Positions 1-8,987 of a stretch of 64,000 nt of DNA are shown here, in pieces. This DNA comes from Geodermatophilaceae bacterium URHA0031 (GTDB lineage Bacteria > Actinomycetota > Actinomycetes > Mycobacteriales > Geodermatophilaceae). Below the pieces are notes generated by a model. The model did not search any database. It was not told where the DNA came from and saw nothing but the letters and a program-made list of their open reading frames with translations. Position 1 is the first letter of the stretch. Each line of letters begins with the position of its first letter. The stretch is taken from the NCBI GenBank assembly GCA_000620205.1, contig JHVP01000007.1, positions 62,001 through 126,000 on the forward strand, written 5' to 3'. Position numbers and translations under genes: made by a program.

Positions 1-1094
1 CTGTCCGGCTGCCGGACTTCCCCTGGGACGCGCTGACGGCTGCCCGCGCCCGCGCGGCCGAGCACCCCGACGGCGTCGTCGACCTCTCGATCGGGACGCC
101 GGTCGACCCGACCCCGCCGCTGCTGGGCGCGGCGCTGGCCGCGGCCGGCGACGCACCGGGGTACCCGACGGCGCTGGGCACCGCCGACGTCCGGCGGGCC
201 GCGGCGGGCTGGCTCTCCCGCCGGCTCGGGGTCGAGGTCGCGGACCCGTTCGGCGCCGACCCGTCGGTGATCCCGACCGTCGGCTCCAAGGAGCTGGTGG
301 CGCTGCTGCCCACCCTGCTGGGCCTGCAGGGCGGTGGCACGGTGGTCATCCCGGAGGTCGCCTACCCGACCTACGAGGTGGGCGCGGTCGTCGCGGGCCT
401 GCAGGTGCTGCGCACCGACACCCCGCCGGCCGGGCCGGGCGACGTCGTCCTGGTCTGGCTGAACTCGCCGGGCAACCCGCACGGCCGGGTGCTGACCGAC
501 GACGAGCTGCGGGCCTGGGTCACCTGGGGTCGGGCGCACGGGGTGCCGGTCGTGGCCGACGAGTGCTACATCGAGCTGGGCTGGGACGTCGTCCCGCGGT
601 CGGTGCTGCACCCCGACATCGCGGGCGCCGACCACACCGGCCTCCTCGCCGTGCACTCGCTGTCCAAGCAGTCGACCGCGGCCGGCTACCGCGCGGGGCT
701 GCTCTCCGGCGACCCCGCACTGGTCCGCCGGGCGTGGGAGGTGCGCCGCCACCTCGGCCTGCTCGTGCCCACCCCGGTCCAGGCCGCGATGGCCGCGGCG
801 CTGGCCGACGACGAGCACGTCGCGGCCCAGCGGGAGCGCTACCGGCGGCGCCGGGACCGGCTGGCGGCGGCGGTGCGCGGGACCGGCGCCCGGATCGACC
901 ACTCCGAGGCCGGGCTCTACCTGTGGGTCAGCCGCGACGAGGACTGCTGGACGACGATCGACTGGCTCGCCGGCCTGGGGATCGTCGCCGCGCCCGGCAG
1001 CTTCTACGGACCGGCCGGCAGCCGGCACGTGCGGATGGCGCTGACCGCGACCGACGAGCGGATCGACGCCGCCGTGGGGCGACTCACCCCCTGA
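1..1094 (+). CDS. dapC: succinyldiaminopimelate transaminase, 5'-truncated by window edge
   Basis: PLP-dependent class I/II aminotransferase of the DapC type, converting N-succinyl-2-amino-6-ketopimelate to N-succinyl-LL-diaminopimelate in the lysine/peptidoglycan pathway. The frame is open from base 3, and its first visible residues (VRLPDFPWDAL) match the usual N-terminus of actinobacterial DapC, so only a few codons are missing. Visible motifs are NSPGNPHG, the DECY cofactor segment, and SLSKQS with the Schiff-base lysine at 666-668. An ATG at 267 is internal and not the start. The same pathway's dapD and dapE lie 4.5-7.8 kb downstream. Its stop overlaps that of the convergent AraC gene by 11 bp. 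Confidence 0.9.
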   Translation, partial: VRLPDFPWDALTAARARAAEHPDGVVDLSIGTPVDPTPPLLGAALAAAGDAPGYPTALGTADVRRAAAGWLSRRLGVEVADPFGADPSVIPTVGSKELVALLPTLLGLQGGGTVVIPEVAYPTYEVGAVVAGLQVLRTDTPPAGPGDVVLVWLNSPGNPHGRVLTDDELRAWVTWGRAHGVPVVADECYIELGWDVVPRSVLHPDIAGADHTGLLAVHSLSKQSTAAGYRAGLLSGDPALVRRAWEVRRHLGLLVPTPVQAAMAAALADDEHVAAQRERYRRRRDRLAAAVRGTGARIDHSEAGLYLWVSRDEDCWTTIDWLAGLGIVAAPGSFYGPAGSRHVRMALTATDERIDAAVGRLTP

Positions 1095-2010
1095 GGGCCG
1101 CCCGGTGACCGGCCGGGCTGGTCCCGGTCACCCGCCGGAACGCGGTGCTGAGCGCGAACGGGGTGGCGTACCCGACCCGCCGGGCGATCCCGGCGACGGT
1201 GAGCGCGGGGTCGGCGAGCAGGTCGGCGGCGAGCGCGATCCGCCAGCCGGTGAGGTAGCTCATCGGGGGCTCGCCGACGAGGTCGGTGAACCGCCGGGCC
1301 AGCGTTGCCCGGGAGACACCGACCGTGGCGGCCATCGAGGCGACGGTCCACGGCTCGGCCGGGCGGTCGTGGACGAGGCGGAGCGCCGGACCCACCACCG
1401 GGTCGCCGTGGGCCAGGTACCAGCCGGGCGCGCCGGTGCCGGGCTGGGCCGCCCAGGCGCGCAACGCGCTGACCAGGGCGACGTCGAGCAGCCGGTCCAG
1501 CACCGCTTCCTGGCCGGGGGCGTCCCGGGCCATCTCCGTGGCCAGCAGCGCGGTGACGGCACCAGTGGCCTCGTCGGGCCGGACGACGACCAGCGCGGGC
1601 AGCGCCCGCACCAGCCGCTCGCCGACGGCGCCGGGCACGGTGTAGGTGCCGGTGAGCAGGGTGGTCTCGCCGTCGGCGTCGTTGCCCCAGGAGCGGGTGC
1701 CCAGGCCGGCCATCACCGCCGCGCCCAGCGGGGTGCACACCTGCCCGGGTCCGATCGCCACCTGCGGAGCCGTCGCCGGGTCGTCGGCCACCGTGTACGG
1801 CTCCGGCCCGCGCAGCAGGGCGACGGCACCGGTGCCCAGCTGCTCCGCCCGTCCGCCGCTGAGCACCCACGCCGACCCGCGCAGCACCGCCAGCACCGTC
1901 AGCGGCGCCTCGTCGGCGATCCGCATCGACCAGGGCGCGCGGAGCACCGAGCGCAGCAGGAAGGCGCCGCTTGCCCGTGGCCCGTTGAGGAGGGCGGAGA
2001 CGGCGTCCAC
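1084..2010 (-). CDS. AraC-family transcriptional regulator with N-terminal cupin domain
   Basis: DNA-binding regulator of about 308 aa. Residues 1-190 form an AraC-type cupin sensor (phrases such as GAFLLRSVLRAPWSMRI). The C-terminal two-helix-turn-helix domain covers about residues 205-308, with WTVASMAATVGVSRATLARR as the first HTH and GIARRVGYATPFALSTAFRR as the second. The GTG at 2010 is preferred because a TAGCGT -10 element (2018-2023, minus strand) lies 7 nt upstream, giving a leaderless transcript. An NmrA-like reductase gene diverges from it 81 bp away and is a plausible target, as is common for this subfamily. The inducer is unknown. Confidence 0.88.
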   Translation of the reverse strand: MDAVSALLNGPRASGAFLLRSVLRAPWSMRIADEAPLTVLAVLRGSAWVLSGGRAEQLGTGAVALLRGPEPYTVADDPATAPQVAIGPGQVCTPLGAAVMAGLGTRSWGNDADGETTLLTGTYTVPGAVGERLVRALPALVVVRPDEATGAVTALLATEMARDAPGQEAVLDRLLDVALVSALRAWAAQPGTGAPGWYLAHGDPVVGPALRLVHDRPAEPWTVASMAATVGVSRATLARRFTDLVGEPPMSYLTGWRIALAADLLADPALTVAGIARRVGYATPFALSTAFRRVTGTSPAGHRAALRG

Positions 2011-2017
2011 GGACGCG

Positions 2018-2023
2018 ACGCTA
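2018..2023 (-). promoter_or_regulatory. -10 element (TAGCGT) of leaderless AraC gene
   Basis: On the minus strand TAGCGT is followed by 7 nt and then the GTG at 2010. This matches the actinobacterial leaderless TANNNT-N6-8-start arrangement. No clear -35 was seen. Confidence 0.5.
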
Positions 2024-2091
2024 GACGCTCGCGCATGTCCTCGGGTGCCTCGACGATTCCCCGTCCCGCCGTCCGCCGCTGGACTGGTCCC

Positions 2092-2925
2092 ATGACACGA
2101 GAGCTGACGTTGGTGACAGGCGGCACCGGTACGACCGGGAGCCGCGTGGTGCAGCGCCTGACGGCGCGTGGTGAGCAGGTGCGGGTCGCCTCGCGGCACA
2201 GCGCCTGCGCGCTGGACTGGGAGCAGCCGGGCACCTGGGAACCGGCACTGGCCGGGGTGAGCAGGCTGTACCTGGCCTACGCGCCGGACCTGGCCGTGCC
2301 CGGGGCGCCGGAGACGCTCGCTGCCTTCACCCGGTGCGCGGCGACCGCCGGGGTGCAGCGGGTCGTGCTGCTCTCCGGCCGCGGCGAGCCGGGCGCGCAG
2401 GCGGCCGAGCGCGCGGTGCGGGCGGTCGCCGACGCCGCCGGGGTGGACCTCACGGTGCTGCGCTGCAGCTGGTTCGTGCAGAACTTCACCGAGGGGCAGT
2501 TCGCCCCGGCCGTGCAGGCCGGGGAGCTGGCGTTGCCGGTGGGCGACGTCGCCGAGCCGTTCCTGGACGCCGACGACGTCGCCGACGCGGCGGTCGTCGC
2601 CCTGCTGGACGACGGGCACGCGGGGCGGACGTACGAGCTGACCGGGCCCCGCGCGCTCGACTTCGCCGAGGCGGTGCGCGAGTGCGCCGCGGCGCTGGGC
2701 CGGCCGGTCACCTTCCGGCCGGTGTCGACCGCCGGGTTCCGCGCGGCGCTGGCCTCCGACGGGGTGCCCGACGACGTCCTGGACCTGCTGACCCACCTGT
2801 TCACCGAGGTGCTCGACGGGCGCAACTCCCGGCCGACCGACGGGGTGCAGCAGGTGCTGGGGCGTCCGCCCGCGGACCTGGCCGACGCGGTGCGGCGCAG
2901 CGCGGCGGCGGGGTGCTGGGCATGA
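2092..2925 (+). CDS. NmrA-like / NAD(P)H-binding oxidoreductase
   Basis: Atypical short-chain reductase of 277 aa, related to NmrA, ergot-alkaloid EasG-type and NAD(P)H:quinone reductases. The N-terminal Rossmann glycine motif TGGTGTTGSRV sits at about residues 8-18, with a basic residue stretch after beta-2 (VASRHS). The middle holds the family phrase RCSWFVQNFTEGQF, and there is no canonical YxxxK catalytic pair. It diverges from the AraC gene and overlaps the DUF1772 gene downstream by ATGA, so the two are probably translationally coupled. The substrate cannot be told; AraC-controlled redox or xenobiotic stress response is an inference. Confidence 0.82.
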   Translation: MTRELTLVTGGTGTTGSRVVQRLTARGEQVRVASRHSACALDWEQPGTWEPALAGVSRLYLAYAPDLAVPGAPETLAAFTRCAATAGVQRVVLLSGRGEPGAQAAERAVRAVADAAGVDLTVLRCSWFVQNFTEGQFAPAVQAGELALPVGDVAEPFLDADDVADAAVVALLDDGHAGRTYELTGPRALDFAEAVRECAAALGRPVTFRPVSTAGFRAALASDGVPDDVLDLLTHLFTEVLDGRNSRPTDGVQQVLGRPPADLADAVRRSAAAGCWA

Positions 2926-3386
2926 CCGCCCGCGGCATCGCGCTGCTGGTGACCGGGCTCGGCGCGGTCCTGGTGGCCGGGGCCTTCGTCGTCTTCAGCG
3001 TGATGGTGATGCCGGCGCTGGGTGCGCTGCCCGACGCCGGGGGGATCGCCGCCATGCAGTCGGTGAACCGGACCGCGGTGCGACCGGTGTTCATGACCCT
3101 GCTGTTCGGGACGGCGCTGCTCTGCCTCGTCGTCGGCGGCTGGGAGCTCGCCGGTGGGCGGCGGCCGGCGGTGCTGATCGCGGTCGGGCTGTACCTGGTC
3201 GGTGTCGTCGGGGTGACCGTGCTGGCCAACGTGCCCCTCAACGACGCGCTGGCCCGGGCCGACGGGACGGCGGTGGACCAGTGGGCGGACTACCTGCGCC
3301 AGTGGACGGCGTGGAACACCGTGCGGGCGCTGGCCTCCCTGGCCGCCGGTGCGCTGCTGGTCGTCGTCCTCGTGGGGGCGGAGTGA
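2922..3386 (+). CDS. DUF1772 (anthrone oxygenase-like) membrane protein
   Basis: Small integral membrane protein of 154 aa with four predicted helices (about 5-30, 60-80, 86-107, 135-153). The conserved polar NVPLND segment and WxxYxxQWTxWN between helices 3 and 4 are typical of DUF1772. Fungal members take part in anthrone oxidation, but bacterial members are uncharacterised. Translation is coupled to the NmrA-like gene through an ATGA overlap, suggesting a two-gene redox unit. The start is fixed by that overlap. Confidence 0.75.
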   Translation: MTARGIALLVTGLGAVLVAGAFVVFSVMVMPALGALPDAGGIAAMQSVNRTAVRPVFMTLLFGTALLCLVVGGWELAGGRRPAVLIAVGLYLVGVVGVTVLANVPLNDALARADGTAVDQWADYLRQWTAWNTVRALASLAAGALLVVVLVGAE

Positions 3387-3388
3387 GC

Positions 3389-4270
3389 TCAGCCGAGGTG
3401 CAGCTGCAGCGGCAGGGCGAAGGCGCTCGGGGTGGTCTCCCAGCCCGAGGCCGGCGTCCACCGCCAGCCGTCCATCATCACCTGGGTGAGCTGGAACCGC
3501 TCGGCGTGCGCCACCGCCCAGCTCGCCTCGGGCCAGCCGGCCCCGGCGACCGAGATGACGCCGCCTTCGAGCGTCGGGGTACCGGCCTCCCGCCGCACGG
3601 CGTCGGTGATCCCTGGGGTCCGTTGGGCCACCGGAGCGACGTCGGCCGCCGGGGGAAAGCTGCAGGAGAACTGCCCGGGCTGGTCGGACAGCAGCACCGG
3701 AGCCAGGCTCTCGGCCATCCCGGACCACTGCTGGTAGGCCTCCGGGAAGCCGCTGCGCTGCACCAGCTGGGCGATGTCGGTGAGCCGGCCCGTCTCCCAG
3801 CCGGGCACCTCGACCAGGTGGTCGAAGAACTTCCCGGCGGCGTAGACCGGGTCCTGGACCTGCTCGGCGGACCCCCAGCCCTGGGACGGCCGCTGCTGGA
3901 AGAGGCCGAGGGAGTCCCGGTCGCCGTGGTCGAGGTTCCGCAGCCGGGACTCCTGCTGGGCCGTGGCCAGGGCGATCACCGTGGCCCGCAGCGGGAGCCC
4001 ACGGGAGCGGGCCACGGCGGCGATGGTCGCGGCGTTGGCGGCCTGCTCTGTGGTGAGCTCCAGGTCCTGACCGGGGACCGAGCACCGGCTGGCCACCGCG
4101 GCGGGTGCCTCCTCGTCGTGGCGGACCTGCAGGCTCAGGCCCACCACGGCGACCATCAGCGCGATGAACACGAAGGGCCCGATGCCGCGGCGCGGTCCTC
4201 GCCGCCGGCGGGGAGCCGGACGCGGAGCCCGGCCCACGGGCGGGCGACTGCCGGCCCGGGTGCTCGCCAT
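3389..4270 (-). CDS. membrane-anchored lysozyme/transglycosylase-like protein
   Basis: Protein of 293 aa with an Arg/Pro-rich cytoplasmic N-terminus, one transmembrane helix at about 30-49 and an extracellular domain. The phrase AQQESRLRNLDHGDRDSLGLFQQRPSQGWG-type (about residues 103-132) resembles the lysozyme-like fold seen in many actinobacterial secreted proteins; the glutamate near residue 107 is the likely catalytic acid. The remaining C-terminal 130 residues are unassigned. ATG 4270 is chosen over upstream codons because a TACCAT -10 element (4279-4284) sits 8 nt upstream. Peptidoglycan as substrate is inferred. Confidence 0.72.
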   Translation of the reverse strand: MASTRAGSRPPVGRAPRPAPRRRRGPRRGIGPFVFIALMVAVVGLSLQVRHDEEAPAAVASRCSVPGQDLELTTEQAANAATIAAVARSRGLPLRATVIALATAQQESRLRNLDHGDRDSLGLFQQRPSQGWGSAEQVQDPVYAAGKFFDHLVEVPGWETGRLTDIAQLVQRSGFPEAYQQWSGMAESLAPVLLSDQPGQFSCSFPPAADVAPVAQRTPGITDAVRREAGTPTLEGGVISVAGAGWPEASWAVAHAERFQLTQVMMDGWRWTPASGWETTPSAFALPLQLHLG

Positions 4271-4278
4271 CGTGGTCG

Positions 4279-4284
4279 ATGGTA
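4279..4284 (-). promoter_or_regulatory. -10 element (TACCAT) upstream of transglycosylase-like gene
   Basis: TACCAT on the minus strand is followed by 8 nt and the ATG at 4270, consistent with a leaderless start. Confidence 0.4.
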
Positions 4285-4392
4285 GGTGGGGGAGCGGGGG
4301 AGACCGGGGAGTCGCTGTCCCCGCGCGGCGGCCCGCACTACCCTGCCCCGGACGCCGGGAGCGGACCCGGCACGACCTCGGGGAGACCACCC

Positions 4393-5523
4393 ATGCCCAG
4401 TGACCTGCTGCTCCCCGGGATCGTCGCCACCGCGGTGCCCACCGCCCGGCTGACCCAGCAGGTGCTGCACGCCGAGGGCGTGAACCCCTCCGGCGGCGGC
4501 GACGCGGTCCTCTTCGTGCACGGCAACGTCAGCTCCGCGGCCTTCTGGCAGCCCCAGCTGCTCACCCTGGACCCGAGCTGGCGCCCGCTCGCGGTCGACC
4601 TGCGGGGCTTCGGGGGCACCGACCCGCTGCCGGTCGACGCCCGGCGCGGGGTGCGGGACTGGGCCGACGACCTCGCCGCCCTCGTCGACGCGCTCGGCCT
4701 GGACCGCGTGCACCTGGTGGGCTGGAGCATGGGCGCGGGCGTCGTCCTCCAGCACCTGCTCGACGACCCGGCCCGCGTCGCCTCCGTCGCCCTGGTGGCG
4801 CCGGTGTCGCCGTACGGCTTCGGTGGCACCGTCGGTCACGACGGGCAGCGGGTGCACCCCGAGGGCACCGGCTCCGGCGCGGGCACCGCCAACCCGGACT
4901 TCGTCGCCGCGCTGGCGGCGGGGGACACCTCCGCCGACAGCCCGGCCAGCCCGCGTTCCGTGCTCCGCTCGTTCTACGTCGCGCCGGGCTCGCTGCCACT
5001 GGACCCGCGGCTGGAGGACGTCTTCGTCGGCTCCATGCTCACCACCCGCACCGGCGCGGATCACTACCCGGGGGACGCGGTGCCCACGGCCGACTGGCCC
5101 GGGACGGCGCCGGGGGAGCGCGGCGTGCTGAACACGATGGCGCCGACCGTGCTGGACCTGTCAGGCATCACCGAGCTGCCGGTGCGGCCGCCGGTGCTGT
5201 GGGTCCGCGGCGACGCCGACGCGATCGTCTCGGACACCTCGGTGTTCGACCTGGCGCACCTGGGGTCGCTCGGGGCCGTCCCGGGCTGGCCGGGGGACGC
5301 CGTCTTCCCCGCCCAGCCGATGGTCACCCAGACCCGCTCGGTGCTCGACCGGTACGCCGCCAGCGGCGGGAGCTACCGAGAGGTGCTGCTGCCCGGGGTG
5401 GGGCACTCACCGCACGTCGAGCGCCCGCAGGAGTTCGCCGTCGCGCTGCTCGAGCACCTCACCCACCCGGCCCTCGCCCCGTCGAACACCCCCGAGTCCC
5501 CCGGCCCCGACGACCTGGTCTGA
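4393..5523 (+). CDS. alpha/beta hydrolase
   Basis: Cytoplasmic serine hydrolase of 376 aa with the full alpha/beta-hydrolase motif set: oxyanion-hole HGNVSS at 43-48, nucleophile elbow GWSMG with Ser112, acid in RGDADAI near residue 276, and His338 in GVGHSPH. An unusually long lid/cap region (about 150-260) carries Gly/Ser/Ala-rich segments, so the substrate cannot be predicted. A GGGGAG ribosome-binding site 8 nt before ATG 4393 supports this start, and TACCCT near 4337 could be its -10. No metabolic neighbour points to a pathway. Confidence 0.85.
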   Translation: MPSDLLLPGIVATAVPTARLTQQVLHAEGVNPSGGGDAVLFVHGNVSSAAFWQPQLLTLDPSWRPLAVDLRGFGGTDPLPVDARRGVRDWADDLAALVDALGLDRVHLVGWSMGAGVVLQHLLDDPARVASVALVAPVSPYGFGGTVGHDGQRVHPEGTGSGAGTANPDFVAALAAGDTSADSPASPRSVLRSFYVAPGSLPLDPRLEDVFVGSMLTTRTGADHYPGDAVPTADWPGTAPGERGVLNTMAPTVLDLSGITELPVRPPVLWVRGDADAIVSDTSVFDLAHLGSLGAVPGWPGDAVFPAQPMVTQTRSVLDRYAASGGSYREVLLPGVGHSPHVERPQEFAVALLEHLTHPALAPSNTPESPGPDDLV

Positions 5524-5537
5524 GCCGATCCCCGGGG

Positions 5538-5601
5538 TTTCGGCGCCGAATCCTCGCCGGGTTTCGGCGCCGAAACCTCGTCGGGGTTCGGCGCCGAAAC
5601 C
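5538..5601. repeat. three-unit 24-bp tandem array of a GGCGCC-centred palindrome
   Basis: The 8-bp core CGGCGCCG occurs at 5541-5548, 5565-5572 and 5589-5596, exactly 24 bp apart. Each copy extends to a TTTCGGCGCCGAAA-type palindrome of 13-17 bp with slight mismatches in units 1 and 3. The array fills the 93-bp gap between the convergent alpha/beta hydrolase and dapD genes. It could act as transcription terminator hairpins or as a protein-binding array. Confidence 0.85.
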
Positions 5602-5616
5602 GAGTGGGGCGTCTGC

Positions 5617-6603
5617 TCAGTTCGCGTGCAGGGCGGCGTTGAGGGAGCCCCAGTCGCCGTTGCGGGGAAGGGCCTCGAGCGCGCCGCTGACCGAGTTGCG
5701 GCGGAAGAGCAGGCCGTCGCGGCCGGAGAGCTCGCCGGCCTTGACCGTCGACCCGTCGGGCAGGACGACCTTGGACCCGGCGGTGACGTAGCACCCGGCC
5801 TCCACGACGCAGCCGTCGCCGAGGGAGATGCCGATGCCGGCGTTGGCGCCCAGCAGGCAGCCCTTGCCGATCGAGACGACCTCCTTCCCGCCGCCGGACA
5901 GCGTGCCCATGATCGAGGCGCCGCCACCGATGTCGGAGTCGGCGTCGACGACGACCCCGGCGCTGATCCGGCCCTCGACCATCGACGGGCCCAGCGTGCC
6001 GGCGTTGTAGTTGACGAAGCCCTCGTGCATGACGGTGGTGCCCTCGGCCAGGTGGGCGCCCAGCCGGACCCGGTCGGCGTCGGCGATCCGGACCCCGGCG
6101 GGGACGACGTAGTCCACCATCCGCGGGAACTTGTCCACCCCGAAGACGGTGAGGTGACCGCCGGCGGCGACCCTCGTCCGGGCGCGGACCGCGTCCAGCT
6201 CGGTGGCCAGCACCGGGCCGGCGCTGGTCCACGCGACGTTGGCGAGCAGGCCGAACACGCCGTCCAGGTTGACGCTGCGCGGCCGGACCAGCCGGGCGGA
6301 CAGCAGGTGCAGCCGCAGGTAGACGTCGTGCGCGTCGACCGGCGGCGCGGCGAGGTCGGCGATCGTGGTGGCGACGGCGACGACCTGCACGTTCCGGGCC
6401 TCGTCGCTGCGGACCAGGCCGGAGAAGTCCGGGCCGAGCAGGCCCTCCAGTTCCAGGACCCCGATCTGCTGGGTGCCGGTCTCGCCCTGGTCGGCCCCGC
6501 TCAGCGCGGAGGCGGGGTACCAGGTGTCCAGCACCGTCCCGTCGGCGGTGAGGGTGGCCAGCCCGACGCCGTTGGCACCGGTGGTCTGCTCTGCGCTCGT
6601 CAC
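5617..6603 (-). CDS. dapD: 2,3,4,5-tetrahydropyridine-2,6-dicarboxylate N-succinyltransferase
   Basis: Actinobacterial-type DapD of 328 aa, transferring succinyl from succinyl-CoA to tetrahydrodipicolinate in the succinylase branch of lysine/meso-DAP synthesis. An N-terminal alpha/beta domain is followed by a left-handed beta-helix with hexapeptide repeats from about residue 170 ([30 protein letters not shown]) and a C-terminal cap ([15 protein letters not shown]). GTG 6603 is favoured over GTG 6612 because TAGCGT (6611-6616, minus) lies 7 nt upstream. It is divergent from dapE, the next enzyme but one in the pathway, with only 52 bp between them. Confidence 0.95.
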   Translation of the reverse strand: MTSAEQTTGANGVGLATLTADGTVLDTWYPASALSGADQGETGTQQIGVLELEGLLGPDFSGLVRSDEARNVQVVAVATTIADLAAPPVDAHDVYLRLHLLSARLVRPRSVNLDGVFGLLANVAWTSAGPVLATELDAVRARTRVAAGGHLTVFGVDKFPRMVDYVVPAGVRIADADRVRLGAHLAEGTTVMHEGFVNYNAGTLGPSMVEGRISAGVVVDADSDIGGGASIMGTLSGGGKEVVSIGKGCLLGANAGIGISLGDGCVVEAGCYVTAGSKVVLPDGSTVKAGELSGRDGLLFRRNSVSGALEALPRNGDWGSLNAALHAN

Positions 6604-6610
6604 GTCGGCC

Positions 6611-6647
6611 ACGCTACCGAGGGGCCGTCGTGGCTCTTCACTACGCT
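6611..6647. promoter_or_regulatory. divergent dapD/dapE promoter pair
   Basis: Minus-strand TAGCGT (6611-6616) lies 7 nt from dapD GTG 6603. Plus-strand TACGCT (6642-6647) lies 8 nt from dapE GTG 6656. Both fit leaderless initiation and would allow co-regulation of two lysine-pathway genes. Confidence 0.55.
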
Positions 6648-6655
6648 CGGGAGTC

Positions 6656-7777
6656 GTGAGCGACCCGCTGCCCGAGCTCGACCTGACCGCCGACGTCCTC
6701 ACCCTCACCCGCCAGCTGGTCGACGCGCCGTCGGTCTCCGGCTCGGAGCGCGCCCTCGCCGACGCCGTCGAGGCGGCGCTGCGCGGGCTCGGGGCCCTGG
6801 AGGTCGAGCGGGTCGGCGACGCGGTGCTGGCCCGGACCAACCTGGACCGGGACACCCGGATCGTGCTCGCCGGGCACCTGGACACCGTGCCCGTCGCCGG
6901 CAACCTGCCCAGCCGGGTCGACACCGTCGACGGCCAGGAGCGGCTCTACGGCTGCGGCACCAGCGACATGAAGGCCGGCGACGCGGTGATGCTCCGGCTG
7001 GCGGCGCGCTTCGGCGTCCCCGGTGCGCAGCCGGCCCGGGACCTCACCTTCGTCTTCTACGACAACGAGGAGGTCGAGGCGGTCCGCAACGGGCTGGGGC
7101 GGGTCGCCCGGGAGCGCCGCGGCTGGCTGTACGGCGACCTCGCCATCCTGCTCGAGCCGACCGACGGGGTCATCGAGGGCGGCTGCCAGGGCACCCTGCG
7201 GGTGGTGCTGACCGTGCCGGGGAAGCGCGCGCACAGCGCCCGCTCCTGGCTGGGCGTCAACGCGGTGCACGGCGCGGCGGGCGTGCTCGCCACCCTCGCC
7301 GGGTACCCGGCCCGCGAGGTGGAGATCGACGGCCTCACCTACCGGGAGGGGCTCAACGCGGTGCGGATCGAGGGCGGGGTCGCCGGCAACGTCGTCCCCG
7401 GCGAGTGCCGGGTCACCGTGAACTTCCGCTTCGCCCCCGACCGGGACGAGGACCAGGCCCTGGCGCACGTCCGCGCGGTCTTCGCCGACGCGCTGGCCGC
7501 CGGGGTCACCCTCGAGCTCACCGACTCCTCCGGGGGAGCCCTGCCCGGGCTGTCCGAGCCGGCGGCGGCGGACTTCGTCGCCGCGGTCGGGCAGCCGCCG
7601 CGGGCCAAGCTCGGCTGGACCGACGTCGCCCGGTTCGCTGCCTTCGGCATCCCCGCGCTCAACTACGGCCCGGGCGACCCGAACCTGGCACACACCGTCG
7701 ACGAGCACGTCCGCACCGACCGGCTGCAGCCGGCCGAGGACGCCCTGATCGCCTACCTCAGCGGGAGTGACGCATGA
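6656..7777 (+). CDS. dapE: succinyl-diaminopimelate desuccinylase
   Basis: M20-family zinc hydrolase of 373 aa that removes succinate from N-succinyl-LL-DAP. Metal and catalytic residues are visible: GHLDTVP (His74, Asp76), [10 protein letters not shown] (Asp104), DNEE (Glu138/139) and the C-terminal [12 protein letters not shown] histidine. The dimerisation/lid domain lies at about 175-290 (GGCQGTLRV onward). Start GTG 6656 has a TACGCT -10 element 8 nt upstream. It is followed by ATGA overlap with the LOG-family gene, so the two are probably one transcript, the same order as in mycobacteria. Confidence 0.95.
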   Translation: MSDPLPELDLTADVLTLTRQLVDAPSVSGSERALADAVEAALRGLGALEVERVGDAVLARTNLDRDTRIVLAGHLDTVPVAGNLPSRVDTVDGQERLYGCGTSDMKAGDAVMLRLAARFGVPGAQPARDLTFVFYDNEEVEAVRNGLGRVARERRGWLYGDLAILLEPTDGVIEGGCQGTLRVVLTVPGKRAHSARSWLGVNAVHGAAGVLATLAGYPAREVEIDGLTYREGLNAVRIEGGVAGNVVPGECRVTVNFRFAPDRDEDQALAHVRAVFADALAAGVTLELTDSSGGALPGLSEPAAADFVAAVGQPPRAKLGWTDVARFAAFGIPALNYGPGDPNLAHTVDEHVRTDRLQPAEDALIAYLSGSDA

Positions 7778-8601
7778 CGAGCGACGACGGTCAGCGCCGC
7801 CGGCCGATCCGGCACCGCGGGGGGATCACCACGCGGGGAGGCGGGACGGACCCCGCCGCGGACGGGACGACGACCGACCAGCGGCTGCTGGACCGGCGCA
7901 GCGGGAGCGACTGGGTGCACACCGACCCGTGGCGCGTGCTGCGGATCCAGGCCGAGTTCGTCGAGGGGTTCGGCCTGCTCGCCGAGCTGCCCCGTGCGGT
8001 GAGCGTCTTCGGCAGCGCCCGCACCCCGCGGGGCTCGGAGTACTACGAGGTCGGCGTCCGGCTCGGCGCGGCGCTGGCCGGCGCGGGTTACGCGGTGATC
8101 ACCGGCGGCGGCCCCGGCGCGATGGAGGCGGCGAACAAGGGCGCCGGCGACGCCGGGGGCATGTCGGTGGGGCTGGGCATCGAGCTGCCGTTCGAGCAGG
8201 AGCTCAACGAGTGGGTCGACGTCGGCATCCTGTTCCGCTACTTCTTCGTGCGGAAGACGATGTTCGTGAAGTACGCGCAGGCCTTCGTCATCCTGCCCGG
8301 TGGTTTCGGCACCCTCGACGAGCTCTTCGAGGCCTTGACTCTCGTCCAGACCCGCAAGGTCACCCGGTTCCCGGTCATCCTGTTCGGCTCCGCGTACTGG
8401 TCGGGGCTGGTGGACTGGATCCGGACGTCGATGCTGGCCCAGGGCACGGTCAGCGAGGCCGACCTGGACCTGCTGCACGTCACCGACGACGTGGCCGAGG
8501 TCGTCGCGGTCATCCAGGCCGCGGACGCCGCGCGGGCGCAGCACGCGGACGAGCCGCCGCCGGGCGACGCGGTCCCCGACCCGCTGACCGTCGACGACTG
8601 A
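7774..8601 (+). CDS. TIGR00730 / LOG-family Rossmann protein
   Basis: Protein of 275 aa with the signature motifs of LOG-type cytokinin riboside 5'-monophosphate phosphoribohydrolases: GGGPGAMEA at 111-119 and PGGFGTLDE at 175-183. The family cleaves nucleoside 5'-monophosphates to base plus ribose-5-phosphate, often mis-annotated as lysine decarboxylase. An extra 65-residue basic, disordered N-terminus precedes the Rossmann fold. Start overlaps dapE by ATGA. The gene corresponds by position to Rv1205 of M. tuberculosis. Confidence 0.88.
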   Translation: MTSDDGQRRRPIRHRGGITTRGGGTDPAADGTTTDQRLLDRRSGSDWVHTDPWRVLRIQAEFVEGFGLLAELPRAVSVFGSARTPRGSEYYEVGVRLGAALAGAGYAVITGGGPGAMEAANKGAGDAGGMSVGLGIELPFEQELNEWVDVGILFRYFFVRKTMFVKYAQAFVILPGGFGTLDELFEALTLVQTRKVTRFPVILFGSAYWSGLVDWIRTSMLAQGTVSEADLDLLHVTDDVAEVVAVIQAADAARAQHADEPPPGDAVPDPLTVDD

Positions 8602-8603
8602 CC

Positions 8604-8987
8604 GTGGCCGGCATCGTCTTCGTCCTCGGCCTGCTGGTGGTCGGCGGGCTGCTCTTCCTGGGTGGGTCGCTGCTGCTCGGCCGGGGGGAGACCCAGCCGC
8701 CGGCCGAGACCGGCCGCTCGCCGGTGGAGCTGCCCGACGACCGGCCGGTCGTCGGTGACGACGTCCGGGTGCTGCGCATCTCGGTGGCCCTCCGCGGCTA
8801 CCGGATGAGCGAGGTCGACTGGCTGGTGGACCAGCTGGCCCAGGTCCTGGACGAGCGGGACGCCGAGATCGCGCAGCTGCGCGCGGCGACCGGGTCACGG
8901 GACCCGGCCCGGGCGGACGCCGCGGACACCGATCCCGAGGGCGTTCCCGTGCCCGCCGTCGACGAGGAGGGCCGGACCGGTGCCTGA
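8604..8987 (+). CDS. DivIVA-domain small membrane protein
   Basis: Protein of 127 aa with one N-terminal transmembrane helix (3-26), a Pro-rich linker, a DivIVA-type motif (ALRGYRMSEVD, 62-72) and a short coiled coil (about 73-95). DivIVA-like motifs of this kind recognise curved membrane or polymerise in actinobacterial growth-pole proteins; the role of this short form is unknown. GTG 8604 lies 2 nt after the LOG stop, and its 3' end overlaps the SRPBCC gene by 8 bp, so the four genes dapE-LOG-DivIVA-SRPBCC look like one operon. Position resembles Rv1209. Confidence 0.75.
   Translation: MAGIVFVLGLLVVGGLLFLGGSLLLGRGETQPPAETGRSPVELPDDRPVVGDDVRVLRISVALRGYRMSEVDWLVDQLAQVLDERDAEIAQLRAATGSRDPARADAADTDPEGVPVPAVDEEGRTGA

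Noticed and set aside
1105-2091. Long plus-strand reading frame in front of the NmrA-like gene
   Set aside because: It is antisense to the AraC gene, lacks family-like sequence and only becomes meaningful from ATG 2092.
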